The notes under the pieces: model-generated
The model's database searches: none
Told to the model about the DNA's origin: nothing
The model's input: only the letters and a program-made list of their open reading frames with translations
Shown here: positions 25,053-32,119 of the stretch, piece by piece
Layout of the letters: each line of letters starts with the position of its first letter
Numbering within the stretch: position 1 is the stretch's first letter
Assembly: GCA_028280735.1 (NCBI GenBank)
Contig: JANQLH010000399.1
Coordinates: forward strand, 1-33,528
Length of the DNA: 33,528 nt
Reading direction: 5' to 3'
Source of the DNA: SAR324 cluster bacterium
Lineage (GTDB): Bacteria > SAR324 > XYD2-FULL-50-16
Position numbers and translations under genes: made by a program

Positions 25053-25640
25053 CTAATTGGCCGTTTGGTCGGCTGCAACATTGGATCTTCCAAATGCGGG
25101 CCTGACAGTCCTTGCAATAATGACGGCAGCCGTCATTTTGATAGCGTCCCCGGGAAGAAATGGCAAAGCTCCTACGGCAAACGCTTTCTGCCAGGGCATT
25201 CCGGTTATAGTCTTAAGCCAGGGAACTCCCAGTGCATAAACTGCTGTTGATCCTATCAACACCGCAATCAAATCGACAACAAATCGTTTGCTTCCTGACA
25301 TCTCGGATTTCTTGTCTGCAATATCCGTAATAACTCCAATCAAAAAGACAGCCACAAGAAAACCAAGCAGGTAGCCTCCCGTAGGACTGGCGAAAACCGC
25401 AAATCCTCCTTTACCGGCAGCAAAAACAGGCAAACCCATACCGCCGGCTAACAAATAAATCCCAACACAAGCCGAACCCCATTTCATGCCCAGCAGAAGA
25501 CCTGCAAGCAAAATAAACAGGGATTGAAGGGTTATGGGAACAGGCCCTAAAGGAATCGCAATAATTCCGCCGGCAGCAATTAACGCGGCCATCAAAGAGG
25601 AATATACGATATTTCTTAGTTGACTAGCTGTTGTTGACAT
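25053..25640 (-). CDS. bioY: Biotin transporter substrate-binding subunit BioY
   Basis: S-component of the biotin ECF transporter: an integral membrane protein of 195 residues, about six helices, binding biotin. Family signatures: GPVPITLQSLFILLAGLLLG (about 30-49), GMGLPVFAAGKGGF, SPTGGYLLGF and the C-terminal LPGDAIKM. AGGAG lies about 9 bases before ATG 25640. It begins 196 bases downstream of birA on the same strand and is followed by bioM and bioN, so BirA and the transporter sit together. BioY can transport alone in some bacteria, but here the energising subunits are present. Confidence 0.95.
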   Translation of the reverse strand: MSTTASQLRNIVYSSLMAALIAAGGIIAIPLGPVPITLQSLFILLAGLLLGMKWGSACVGIYLLAGGMGLPVFAAGKGGFAVFASPTGGYLLGFLVAVFLIGVITDIADKKSEMSGSKRFVVDLIAVLIGSTAVYALGVPWLKTITGMPWQKAFAVGALPFLPGDAIKMTAAVIIARTVRPAFGRSNVAADQTAN

Positions 25641-25836
25641 GAAAAAGATCTCCTGTGCTGAATTTTAGTGAAGCGATGACGAAATGAGTTTTCCTGATCC
25701 CGGCAACTGCAATGTCCCATTAAAAAGATTGGAAATGTTCATCAATCCGGAGGATAATGACGGGTCTGTCGGAGTTCCCCAAAAACGAATCTTTTGTTGA
25801 TCCACACATTTCGTCGTAACAACTTAGAGCATTGCC

Positions 25837-26763
25837 TTACGCCTGGTGAAAGCAATCACCGAAATACACTCTTTTTAACGAGTCATCGGCCTGTTTTAAA
25901 ACCAGTGCCCCGCTTTCGTCGATATCGACAGCGAATCCCTCCCATTCTTCGGAATTCGTCACAACTTTAACCGTTTTGTTTAAGGTAATAGTATGCTGCT
26001 TCCATTCCGGAATAATCCGATTCAGATCAGGTTGGGATAAAAGGAGCTTCATTTGGTCAAGAAACGATATCAAAAGCTTTTTGCGGGAAAGCTTTTTCCC
26101 GGTAAGTGAGCAGAGCGATGCGGAATTCGGCTCTTCGATCGTAGGGTTGTTGTTTACATTGAGCCCTATCCCGATATTGAGAAACGAGACCATATCGGAT
26201 TCCATCTCCATTTCTGCCAGCATACCACAAATCTTTTTGTCATTAACCAGGATATCATTTGGCCATTTAACCCTGGCTTCGATGCCTAATTCTCGTTGAA
26301 TAATTAACGTCAGACATAGCGAGGCTGCAAAAGTATATCTGCTCATCATCGTGGCAGGAATATTGGGCCTTAACACCAAGGTGAAGAATAATCCTCCTTC
26401 ATCTGAAAACCAGGTTCTTCTCAACCTGCCCCTGCCTTTTGTCTGCCTTTCTGCAACTACTACGGTGAACGGCGGACAACCTCTACGTGCCAGTCGTTTG
26501 GCTTCGGTCATGGTTGAATCGACTTCCCGGAAATAGTGAATCAATTCTTCCTTTTCTCCAAATTCCCAAGGGTAAAGTGAATCCGGAGAGTTTAGCAGTT
26601 TGTAACCTTTAGAACCCGATTCTATTTGATAAGATAGCTCCTGCAGTTTCTTGATGTGTTTCCAGACCGAAACCCTGGAAATACCAAGTTTTTGGCTGAG
26701 TTCTTCCCCGGAAATAAATTTAGCGGGTTTTTTCTGCAATAATTCAATAAGTTGACGTTTCAT
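25837..26763 (-). CDS. birA: Biotin-protein ligase / biotin repressor BirA
   Basis: Bifunctional protein of 308 residues: the N-terminal winged helix-turn-helix (about 1-60, EELSQKLGISRVSVWKHIKKLQEL) binds DNA, and the ligase domain activates biotin to biotinyl-5'-AMP and attaches it to the carrier lysine of biotin-dependent enzymes. The adenylate-binding motif is GRGRLRRTWFS (about 110-120), followed by KWPNDILVNDKKICGMLAE with K166. The start codon is preceded by AAAGAG with about 8 bases spacing. A perfect BirA-type operator lies 17 bases upstream. Being of the regulatory class, it likely represses itself and perhaps the downstream bioYMN genes when biotin is plentiful. Confidence 0.95.
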   Translation of the reverse strand: MKRQLIELLQKKPAKFISGEELSQKLGISRVSVWKHIKKLQELSYQIESGSKGYKLLNSPDSLYPWEFGEKEELIHYFREVDSTMTEAKRLARRGCPPFTVVVAERQTKGRGRLRRTWFSDEGGLFFTLVLRPNIPATMMSRYTFAASLCLTLIIQRELGIEARVKWPNDILVNDKKICGMLAEMEMESDMVSFLNIGIGLNVNNNPTIEEPNSASLCSLTGKKLSRKKLLISFLDQMKLLLSQPDLNRIIPEWKQHTITLNKTVKVVTNSEEWEGFAVDIDESGALVLKQADDSLKRVYFGDCFHQA

Positions 26764-26780
26764 TGTGTTTACTCTTTTTC

Positions 26781-26808
26781 GTTAACCATGCTTTAAGTTC
26801 AGGTTAAC
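26781..26808 (-). promoter_or_regulatory. BirA operator in front of birA
   Basis: GTTAACC (26781-26787) and GGTTAAC (26802-26808) are perfect inverted half-sites with a 14-base spacer, the half-site core and spacing typical of BirA boxes (TTGTAAACC-type, 14-16 base spacer in the literature). On the minus strand a TTGACA at 26830-26825 sits 17 bases before the half-site overlapping the expected -10 position, so binding should block transcription of birA. Confidence 0.75.
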
Positions 26809-26853
26809 CAGTAAAATAAAACTCTGTCAAACAGCAATAGGGGAGAAAGGAGA

Positions 26854-26890
26854 GGTTCCTGCCGGACAATGACAATGATAAGCAGGAACC
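26854..26890 (-). terminator. Hairpin between the thiolase and birA genes
   Basis: GGTTCCTGC (26854-26862) and GCAGGAACC (26882-26890) are exact 9-bp arms around a 19-base loop, 27 bases after the thiolase stop codon. No T-tract follows in the direction of transcription, so it may be a weak terminator or 3'-end hairpin that separates the thiolase transcript from birA. Confidence 0.4.
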
Positions 26891-26916
26891 GAATCAGGAA
26901 GGAAGAGAAAGCTGGA

Positions 26917-28197
26917 TTACGGGCGCTCAAATACCATGGCAGCACCCAAGCCTCCGCCAATACAGAGAGAAGCCAGCCCTCTTTTGGAGTTGGTTTGCTC
27001 AAGGGCGTTTAGCAGGGTGACAACTATTCTGGCACCGGAGCAACCGATGGGATGACCCAGTGAAATAGCTCCACCATATATGTTTGTCACATCCGCATTG
27101 ATCTCCAGTTCCCGCATACAGGCCAATGCCTGGGAAGCGAATGCCTCATTCAATTCAAACAGATCGATTTCGTTAATTTTCATGTCCAGTTTACCCAACA
27201 ATTTTCTAATTGCCGGAATCGGCCCCAATCCCATGTAAGCCGGATCAATGCCGCCAAAATCATACCCTTTCACGATGGCTTTTATTTCGAGTCCCAATGA
27301 TTCGGCTTTTTCCCTGCTCATCAAAACCAGGGCTGCAGCCGCATCGTTAATTCCCGAAGCATTTCCGGCAGTAACAGAGCCATCTTTTTTGAAGGCCGGT
27401 TTTAGCTTGCCCATCTTTTCGGTGCTGGTTTCCATAGGCCGTTCATCCGTATCGAACACAATCGGGTCTTTTTTCCTTTGAGGAACGGAAACAGAAACAA
27501 TCTCCTTCGCGTACGTACCATCGGAAATGGCCTTCAAGGCTCTTTGATGACTGCTCAGTGCCATGGCGTCCTGATCTTCCCGGGAGATGTTGTATAATTC
27601 AGCAATATTCTCGGCTGTTATACCCATGTGGTATCCGTAAAAGCCTTCCCATAGACCGTCATTAATCATCAGATCAACCATGTCTGCATTGCCCATTCTG
27701 GCTCCCCATCGAGTGCTGGGCAGGGCGAATGGTATCTGACTCATGTTTTCCATACCTCCGGCGACTATCACGTCCGCATCCCCTGTCGTAATAGCTTGTG
27801 TCGCCAGTGCGATGGCTTTGAGACCCGATGCACATACCTTGTTGACAGTGAAAGCGCCTGTTTCCTTTGCCAGACCGGATCTAATGCAAGCCTGACGGGC
27901 TGTGTTCTGTCCCTGGCCGGATTGAACAACATTTCCCATTATGACTTCATCAACCTTGATTGCTTTTAAGGAATCGTCCCATTGACTGTAACGCTCCTCC
28001 ACCTCGGAGGATTTGTTTTTAAGCTTGTCCGGTCCGGCTGCTTCAAGCTTTTCATCGATGGAAGGTCTGCAACCGGCTCTGATCATCGATTCCTTAATAA
28101 CTGCGGCACCCAGATCGACCACCGGGATTGTCTGTAAACTTCCTCCAAAATTACCGATGGCTGTTCTTACAGCACTAACGATTGCCACCTCTTTCAT
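26917..28197 (-). CDS. Acetyl-CoA C-acetyltransferase (thiolase) with an inserted segment
   Basis: Biosynthetic or degradative thiolase: condenses two acetyl-CoA or cleaves acetoacetyl-CoA. Catalytic motifs: NKVCASGLKAIA with the nucleophile C122, NEAFASQALA, and GHPIGCSGARI with the catalytic His and Cys. The protein has 426 residues where thiolases have about 393. The difference is an extra segment of about 33 residues between residues 43 and 80 (DEKLEAAGPDKLKNKSSEVE and following), so C122 corresponds to Cys89 in the usual numbering. AGGAG lies about 8 bases before ATG 28197. The crotonase gene lies 446 bases upstream on the same strand; the genes probably belong to the same pathway but to different transcripts. 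Confidence 0.93.
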   Translation of the reverse strand: MKEVAIVSAVRTAIGNFGGSLQTIPVVDLGAAVIKESMIRAGCRPSIDEKLEAAGPDKLKNKSSEVEERYSQWDDSLKAIKVDEVIMGNVVQSGQGQNTARQACIRSGLAKETGAFTVNKVCASGLKAIALATQAITTGDADVIVAGGMENMSQIPFALPSTRWGARMGNADMVDLMINDGLWEGFYGYHMGITAENIAELYNISREDQDAMALSSHQRALKAISDGTYAKEIVSVSVPQRKKDPIVFDTDERPMETSTEKMGKLKPAFKKDGSVTAGNASGINDAAAALVLMSREKAESLGLEIKAIVKGYDFGGIDPAYMGLGPIPAIRKLLGKLDMKINEIDLFELNEAFASQALACMRELEINADVTNIYGGAISLGHPIGCSGARIVVTLLNALEQTNSKRGLASLCIGGGLGAAMVFERP

Positions 28198-28326
28198 GTC
28201 TGTTTCTCCTCATGGATTTGTTAACGGGGATTCTGATCCGGCAGAAAGGAATCCGCTCTAGCGTTCTTATTGCATCCAAAACAATCCTGTCCAACGTTTA
28301 TAGAGTTTTATCCCCGCGTGTGATAT

Positions 28327-28344
28327 GTGACAGTTCCCTGTCAC
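28327..28344. promoter_or_regulatory. 18-bp perfect inverted repeat, possible operator
   Basis: GTGACAGTTCCCTGTCAC consists of two 7-bp arms and a 4-base spacer. It lies about 130 bases upstream of the thiolase gene. The length and symmetry fit a dimeric repressor site; no T-run follows to make it a terminator. No protein is known to me for it. Confidence 0.35.
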
Positions 28345-28471
28345 GACGTGTATCTGCTTATGGTTGAAAATAATAATGACCTGGTGTCTGAACGGAAAAT
28401 CGTTAAATCCTCATCCAGCCTTGCGTTAGCTACCATGCAGACTGTATTGTAATAGACGAAACGTCACACTT

Positions 28472-28572
28472 GTCACCCCGGACTTGATCCGGAGTCTATT
28501 CATGATTTCAGCAAGTTACACAGTAGATTCCGAGTCATGAGATGCGAGACTCGCAGCATCGATCGGAATGAC
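28472..28572. repeat. REP/MITE-like palindromic element
   Basis: The left end GTCACCCCGGACTTGATCCG is answered by a right end CGGAATGAC (28564-28572), near-inverted to GTCAccCCG. The left part folds as CCGGA/TCCGG, and inner arms CGAGTC (28531-28536) and GACTCG (28548-28553) pair as well. This is the familiar form of dispersed CCGGACTTGATCCGG-type repeats in proteobacterial genomes; that comparison is from memory. Confidence 0.5.
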
Positions 28573-28643
28573 TTGTATATAAACCTTTTGCTTTTATGAA
28601 ATCCGTATATCGCAAATGGATTAACGATCCATTACTACTGGTA

Positions 28644-29411
28644 TTACTTCCCTTTAAATACCGGTTTTCTTTTGTCTAAAAACGCTGCAACGCCTTCTGC
28701 CTTGTCTTCGAGAGAAAGGGCCAGACTGTACATCTCTCGCTCGTATGCCAGCCCTGATTCCAGGTTTGTTTGCATACCTCGGTTAATTGCCGTCTTGGCC
28801 AGCTTCAGGGCCGCCAGACTTTTGGATGCAATCTTGGCGGCTGTTTCTTTGGCAGAGATCATCAGCTCTTCCATGGGGACTACCCTGTTTACGAGACCGA
28901 TGCGGTCAGCTTCCTCCGCTCTAATGATATCTCCGGTAAATATCAGTTCTTTTGCCCGGTAGGGACCAATCGCCTTTTGCAATCGCTGGGTACCGCCTCC
29001 GCCGGGAATTATACCAAGATTGATTTCCGGTTGTCCGAATTTGGCCTTTTCAGAGGCAATGATCATGTCACAGCCCATGGCAATTTCACAGCCACCACCC
29101 AAACAAAATCCGTTTACTGCGGCAATGACCGGCTTTGAAAAATCCTCGACCAATTGGCCAAGTCTGGTGATATTATGAGCGACATAAGGTGTCGTCTGGT
29201 CAAATTCCTTGATATCAGAACCTGCTACAAACGATTTACCGGAACCCGTCAGAATCAATACCAAAACGGAGTCATCCTTTTCCAACTCCTGGATTGCCGA
29301 GCCAAATTCAGCCCGGGTTTGATTGTTCAGAGCATTCATGGCATCGGGCCTGTTAAAGGTCAGAATAGCGATGCCTTGCTCTTTTTCGACAATGATATTC
29401 TCATATGTCAT
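28644..29411 (-). CDS. Enoyl-CoA hydratase (crotonase family)
   Basis: Hydrates trans-2-enoyl-CoA to 3-hydroxyacyl-CoA. The 255 residues are the normal length. The two catalytic glutamates are present: E109 in GFCLGGGCEIAMGCD and E129 in FGQPEINLGIIPGGGGTQRL. The oxyanion-hole segment reads AGSDIKEF near residues 63-70. An excellent GGGAGGTAAG ribosome site precedes ATG 29411 and lies in the end of the upstream synthetase alpha gene, from which it is separated by one base, so the three genes (beta, alpha, hydratase) form one operon. The exact acyl chain is unknown; a 3-hydroxybutyryl/crotonyl role fits the thiolase nearby. Confidence 0.93.
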   Translation of the reverse strand: MTYENIIVEKEQGIAILTFNRPDAMNALNNQTRAEFGSAIQELEKDDSVLVLILTGSGKSFVAGSDIKEFDQTTPYVAHNITRLGQLVEDFSKPVIAAVNGFCLGGGCEIAMGCDMIIASEKAKFGQPEINLGIIPGGGGTQRLQKAIGPYRAKELIFTGDIIRAEEADRIGLVNRVVPMEELMISAKETAAKIASKSLAALKLAKTAINRGMQTNLESGLAYEREMYSLALSLEDKAEGVAAFLDKRKPVFKGK

Positions 29412-29412
29412 C

Positions 29413-30804
29413 TTACCTCCCTTTCAATGCATTTTTGTGATGCCGAATGCCGTATTCACACAGTTTACTCAAGGCTTTTACGCCGGAAATCAAAGATGGA
29501 AACACCGGCAGTTCCTTGCCCAGCTCGTCCATAATCACGTTTTTAAAGCGGTTATAACCAACGATCATGCAGACCACCACCGGCTTGCCCACCTCTTTCA
29601 CGATTCGTTGAATGATCTTTTTTTGTACGGCTTCCCGGGTGTACTCAAAACCGGCCAGGATAAGCACGGCTGCATCAATGTTAGGATCTTTGAAGGCATC
29701 CGGAAACGTGGTTTCCAGGGTTTTGGTAAAACCAATTTTGGTAACGGAGAAGTAAAGGTCCACCGGGTTTGCCACCGGTGTATCAAACAACTCTTTCAAT
29801 GAGTCGGTGGTTTCCGGGGTCAATTTGGGCAGTTCCAGTCCGTATTCGGCACAAAGATCGGAAACCACAACACCGACACTTCCGGCGAGGGTAATCACGG
29901 CAATGCGGTTACCCTTTGGCAGCGGTTGGGTAGAAAACACTTTGGCGAAATCCTTAAGTTCGGTAAAATCATCGGCTTTGATCATTCCTGTTTGCCGAAT
30001 GGCCGTTTCCACAATTCTCGAATTACCGGCAATACTTCCGGTGTGACTCATGGCAGCTTTTGCACCCGCTTCTGTGCGCCCGCCGTTAAGAAAGATCACC
30101 GGTTTCCGGGTGGCGACTTTCCGGGCAATCTTAGTAAGATTCTTGCCGTCTGCCACATTTTCCAGGTACATGGAAATCACATCGACATCTTTTTGTGCAC
30201 CAAAATACTCCAACAGGTCGTTCTCGTTCACATCACATTTGTTCCCGATGGAGCAGATCTTATTAATGCTGAGGCTTTCGTTTTCAACAATATCCGAAGC
30301 CATTCCTGCGGCCAAAAGACCGGATTGACCGATCAGCACAACGTTGCCGTTTGGTACCTTTCGAGTCATTGGATAAATCGACGTTACTATATCGCGGGAA
30401 ACAATTCCGGAGCAATTCGGGCCCATCACCCGGATATTGTTTTTGGTGGCGATATCGACAATCTGTTCTTGAAACAGCTTGCCTTCACCTCCTACCTCAG
30501 CAAACCCAGCGGATTCAATAATAACTGCCCTGACCCCTTTTTTTGCGCATTCTTCCAGCGTTGAAACAGTCAGTTTGGGAGTAGGCAGTGCCGTGACAAC
30601 GAGGTCCACTTCCCCGGGAATCTGATTCAACGATCGATAAACCTTGTACCCCAAAATCTCGTCGGATTTGGGATTCACGGGATATATCTCACCGGAAAAA
30701 TCGCTGTCGGAGATGTTTTTAACGATGACATACCCTAGTTTTCCCGGTGTACCGCTGGCACCTATTACTGCTATAGATTTTGGTTTGAAAAAGATTTCCA
30801 TCAT
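29413..30804 (-). CDS. acdA: Acyl-CoA synthetase (ADP-forming), alpha subunit
   Basis: CoA-binding and ligase subunit of an NDP-forming acetyl/acyl-CoA synthetase, which turns acyl-CoA plus ADP and phosphate into the acid plus ATP. Domain order over 463 residues: Rossmann-type CoA-binding domain with AVIGASGTPGKLGY (about 12-25), succinyl-CoA-synthetase-like domains, and the phospho-histidine H254 in AMSHTGSIAGN. The C-terminal ligase domain (about 300-460) follows. The start has two consecutive ATGs (30804 and 30801). The ATP-grasp beta subunit is encoded 36 bases upstream, and the hydratase follows immediately. It may act on acetyl, propionyl or aryl-acetyl CoA; the substrate is not resolved. 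Confidence 0.9.
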   Translation of the reverse strand: MMEIFFKPKSIAVIGASGTPGKLGYVIVKNISDSDFSGEIYPVNPKSDEILGYKVYRSLNQIPGEVDLVVTALPTPKLTVSTLEECAKKGVRAVIIESAGFAEVGGEGKLFQEQIVDIATKNNIRVMGPNCSGIVSRDIVTSIYPMTRKVPNGNVVLIGQSGLLAAGMASDIVENESLSINKICSIGNKCDVNENDLLEYFGAQKDVDVISMYLENVADGKNLTKIARKVATRKPVIFLNGGRTEAGAKAAMSHTGSIAGNSRIVETAIRQTGMIKADDFTELKDFAKVFSTQPLPKGNRIAVITLAGSVGVVVSDLCAEYGLELPKLTPETTDSLKELFDTPVANPVDLYFSVTKIGFTKTLETTFPDAFKDPNIDAAVLILAGFEYTREAVQKKIIQRIVKEVGKPVVVCMIVGYNRFKNVIMDELGKELPVFPSLISGVKALSKLCEYGIRHHKNALKGR

Positions 30805-30840
30805 CGGCGGACCGTCCTGTTTAATTGTCTTGTTTATGGG

Positions 30841-31539
30841 TTATTGCTCTTCCAAAATAATTCGTGCATCTACAACCATTGCACCGGTTTGGTAAGCAAA
30901 AACCGGATTCATGTCGATTTCCTTTATTCCCGGTGTGTTTTCCACAAAGTCGGACAGCTTGAGTAACATGTTCACCAGAAAAGGGATGTCAGCAGGATCT
31001 TGGCCTCTGTAACCCTCTAATAGTTTTCTGCCTTTAATTTCCTTAATCATTTCATCGGCATCGACTCGTTCAATCGGTACAATTCGAAACGCCACGTCTT
31101 TCAAGACTTCAACAAACACACCACCCAGGCCAAACATCAGCACAGGACCAAAAGAAGGGTCATTGGTCATACCGATAATAACCTCAATGCCCGGTTCAGC
31201 CATGCCCTGAACCGAAATGCCCTCTATGTCTGCTTTGGGAAACTGGGATGTGCAGGCTTTCATAATTTCATCAAAGGCGTTTTCAACAGATTCCTTGTTT
31301 TTAAGATTGACCTTAACCCCGCCGGCATCGCTTTTATGTGTGATATCGACCGAGGAAATCTTTAATACAACGGGATATCCGATTTTTTCGCTCAACAAGA
31401 CTGCTTCATCTTTACTGGCAGCCAGTTTCGTATTGGTACATTCAATTCCCGCTTCTTGTAGAATCTGCTTTGCTTCGATCTCGGTCAGTACTGAACGCTT
31501 TTCTGCCCGGGCTCTTTGCAGTATCTCTTTGGTGGTCAT
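30841..31539 (-). CDS. acdB: Acyl-CoA synthetase (ADP-forming), beta subunit
   Basis: ATP-grasp subunit of 232 residues that binds the nucleotide and passes phosphate from the alpha subunit. Visible features: the ATP-grasp start LTEIEAKQILQEAGI, the His-containing motif VDITHKSDAGGVKVNL (H68, matching the second phospho-histidine of these enzymes), PSFGPVLMFGLGGVFVEVLKDVAFRIVP and the C-terminal EIDMNPVF. GGAGAGG lies about 10 bases before ATG 31539. First gene of the operon acdB-acdA-crotonase. Subunits are separate genes, as in many archaea, where in many bacteria they are fused. Confidence 0.9.
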   Translation of the reverse strand: MTTKEILQRARAEKRSVLTEIEAKQILQEAGIECTNTKLAASKDEAVLLSEKIGYPVVLKISSVDITHKSDAGGVKVNLKNKESVENAFDEIMKACTSQFPKADIEGISVQGMAEPGIEVIIGMTNDPSFGPVLMFGLGGVFVEVLKDVAFRIVPIERVDADEMIKEIKGRKLLEGYRGQDPADIPFLVNMLLKLSDFVENTPGIKEIDMNPVFAYQTGAMVVDARIILEEQ

Positions 31540-31680
31540 GTTTTTGTTTTCCTCTCCGGAAGGTTAAGGACGTGCCCGATTCGGCCGTCCGTTGAAATGA
31601 TTGAGGATATTATTGAATGAACTCCTTGCCCAAATGATGCTCTTTGACTGCAACCGGTATACCAGTAAGAGCGGCTATTG

Positions 31681-31701
31681 GTTATCAGTTATCGGTTATC
31701 A
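31681..31701 (+). repeat. Three tandem GTTATC heptamers
   Basis: GTTATCA, GTTATCG and GTTATCA follow each other without gap at 31681-31687, 31688-31694 and 31695-31701. The same unit occurs at 6121-6134 and, degenerate, at 8750 and 6226. Confidence 0.7.
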
Positions 31702-31765
31702 GGACTGATCATCCCACCTAAAAACTGAATTCTGGTTTACCTTTAAAAAGGAAAATAGAGTTTAG

Positions 31766-31783
31766 TTTCACATTGTTGTGAAA
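31766..31783. promoter_or_regulatory. 18-bp perfect inverted repeat, possible operator
   Basis: TTTCACA (31766-31772) and TGTGAAA (31777-31783) are perfect arms around TTGT. The site lies between the divergent acdB and cyclase genes, 227 bases from the acdB start. Its form suits a dimeric regulator; the regulator is unknown. Confidence 0.4.
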
Positions 31784-31832
31784 TAATTAAAGTGAATCTG
31801 AAGCTCAAAAAACAGAACGATTGAATAGATGA

Positions 31833-31844
31833 GTCAATATTGAC
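31833..31844. promoter_or_regulatory. 12-bp palindrome GTCAATATTGAC
   Basis: A perfect 12-base palindrome 49 bases beyond the preceding one in the same divergent region. It is short enough to occur by chance in AT-rich DNA, so it is only a candidate operator. Confidence 0.25.
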
Positions 31845-32036
31845 CCGTGTTTAGAGATTTATGACATATGCTATTGAAATAATGTGCTAAACATTCAAAA
31901 GGACAGGTTTGCCCCATGTCGGGCCTTGAATGCTAATAAATGGGAATATCAAATAGCTTTTCCTTTTGAGTTCGTAGGATTTATGGTGGAATAATCATTG
32001 CTATTTGGCTTTATGCACAGTGAATTGTTGTTTAAA

Positions 32037-32090
32037 GATTAAGAATAAGATTAAGATTAAGATTAAGATTAAGATTAGGATTAAGATAAA
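32037..32090 (+). repeat. GATTAA hexanucleotide microsatellite
   Basis: Nine units in 54 bases: GATTAA, GAATAA, then four exact GATTAA (32049-32072), GATTAG, GATTAA and GATAAA. It ends 29 bases before the cyclase start codon, so a change in copy number would alter promoter spacing or the leader length. Confidence 0.85.
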
Positions 32091-32119
32091 GAAAACAATA
32101 AACAATCAATGGAGAACAG

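Larger units (their letters stand above)
28198..28643. other. Non-coding region between the crotonase and thiolase genes
   Basis: The 446 bases hold an 18-bp palindrome (28327-28344) about 130 bases upstream of the thiolase start and a REP/MITE-like element (28472-28572). No gene is evident. A thiolase promoter should lie here on the minus strand, but I cannot point to one. Confidence 0.5.
31540..32119. other. Divergent intergenic region, 580 bases, acdB / cyclase genes
   Basis: It must contain the promoters of the acdBA operon (minus) and the cyclase operon (plus). It holds heptamer repeats (31681-31701), a palindrome at 31766-31783, a second at 31833-31844, and a hexamer microsatellite (32037-32090). 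No gene is likely: a plus-strand frame beginning at 32005 is created by the microsatellite. Confidence 0.5.

Noticed and set aside
25794-25822. Second BirA-like site (TTGTTGATC / TCGTAACAA) between birA and bioY
   Set aside because: The arms match poorly and the spacer of 11 bases is too short for BirA boxes (14-16). It overlaps the region directly behind the birA stop codon.
31681-31701. Tandem heptamers considered as a CRISPR-like array
   Set aside because: The units are 7 bases and directly adjacent, with no spacers.
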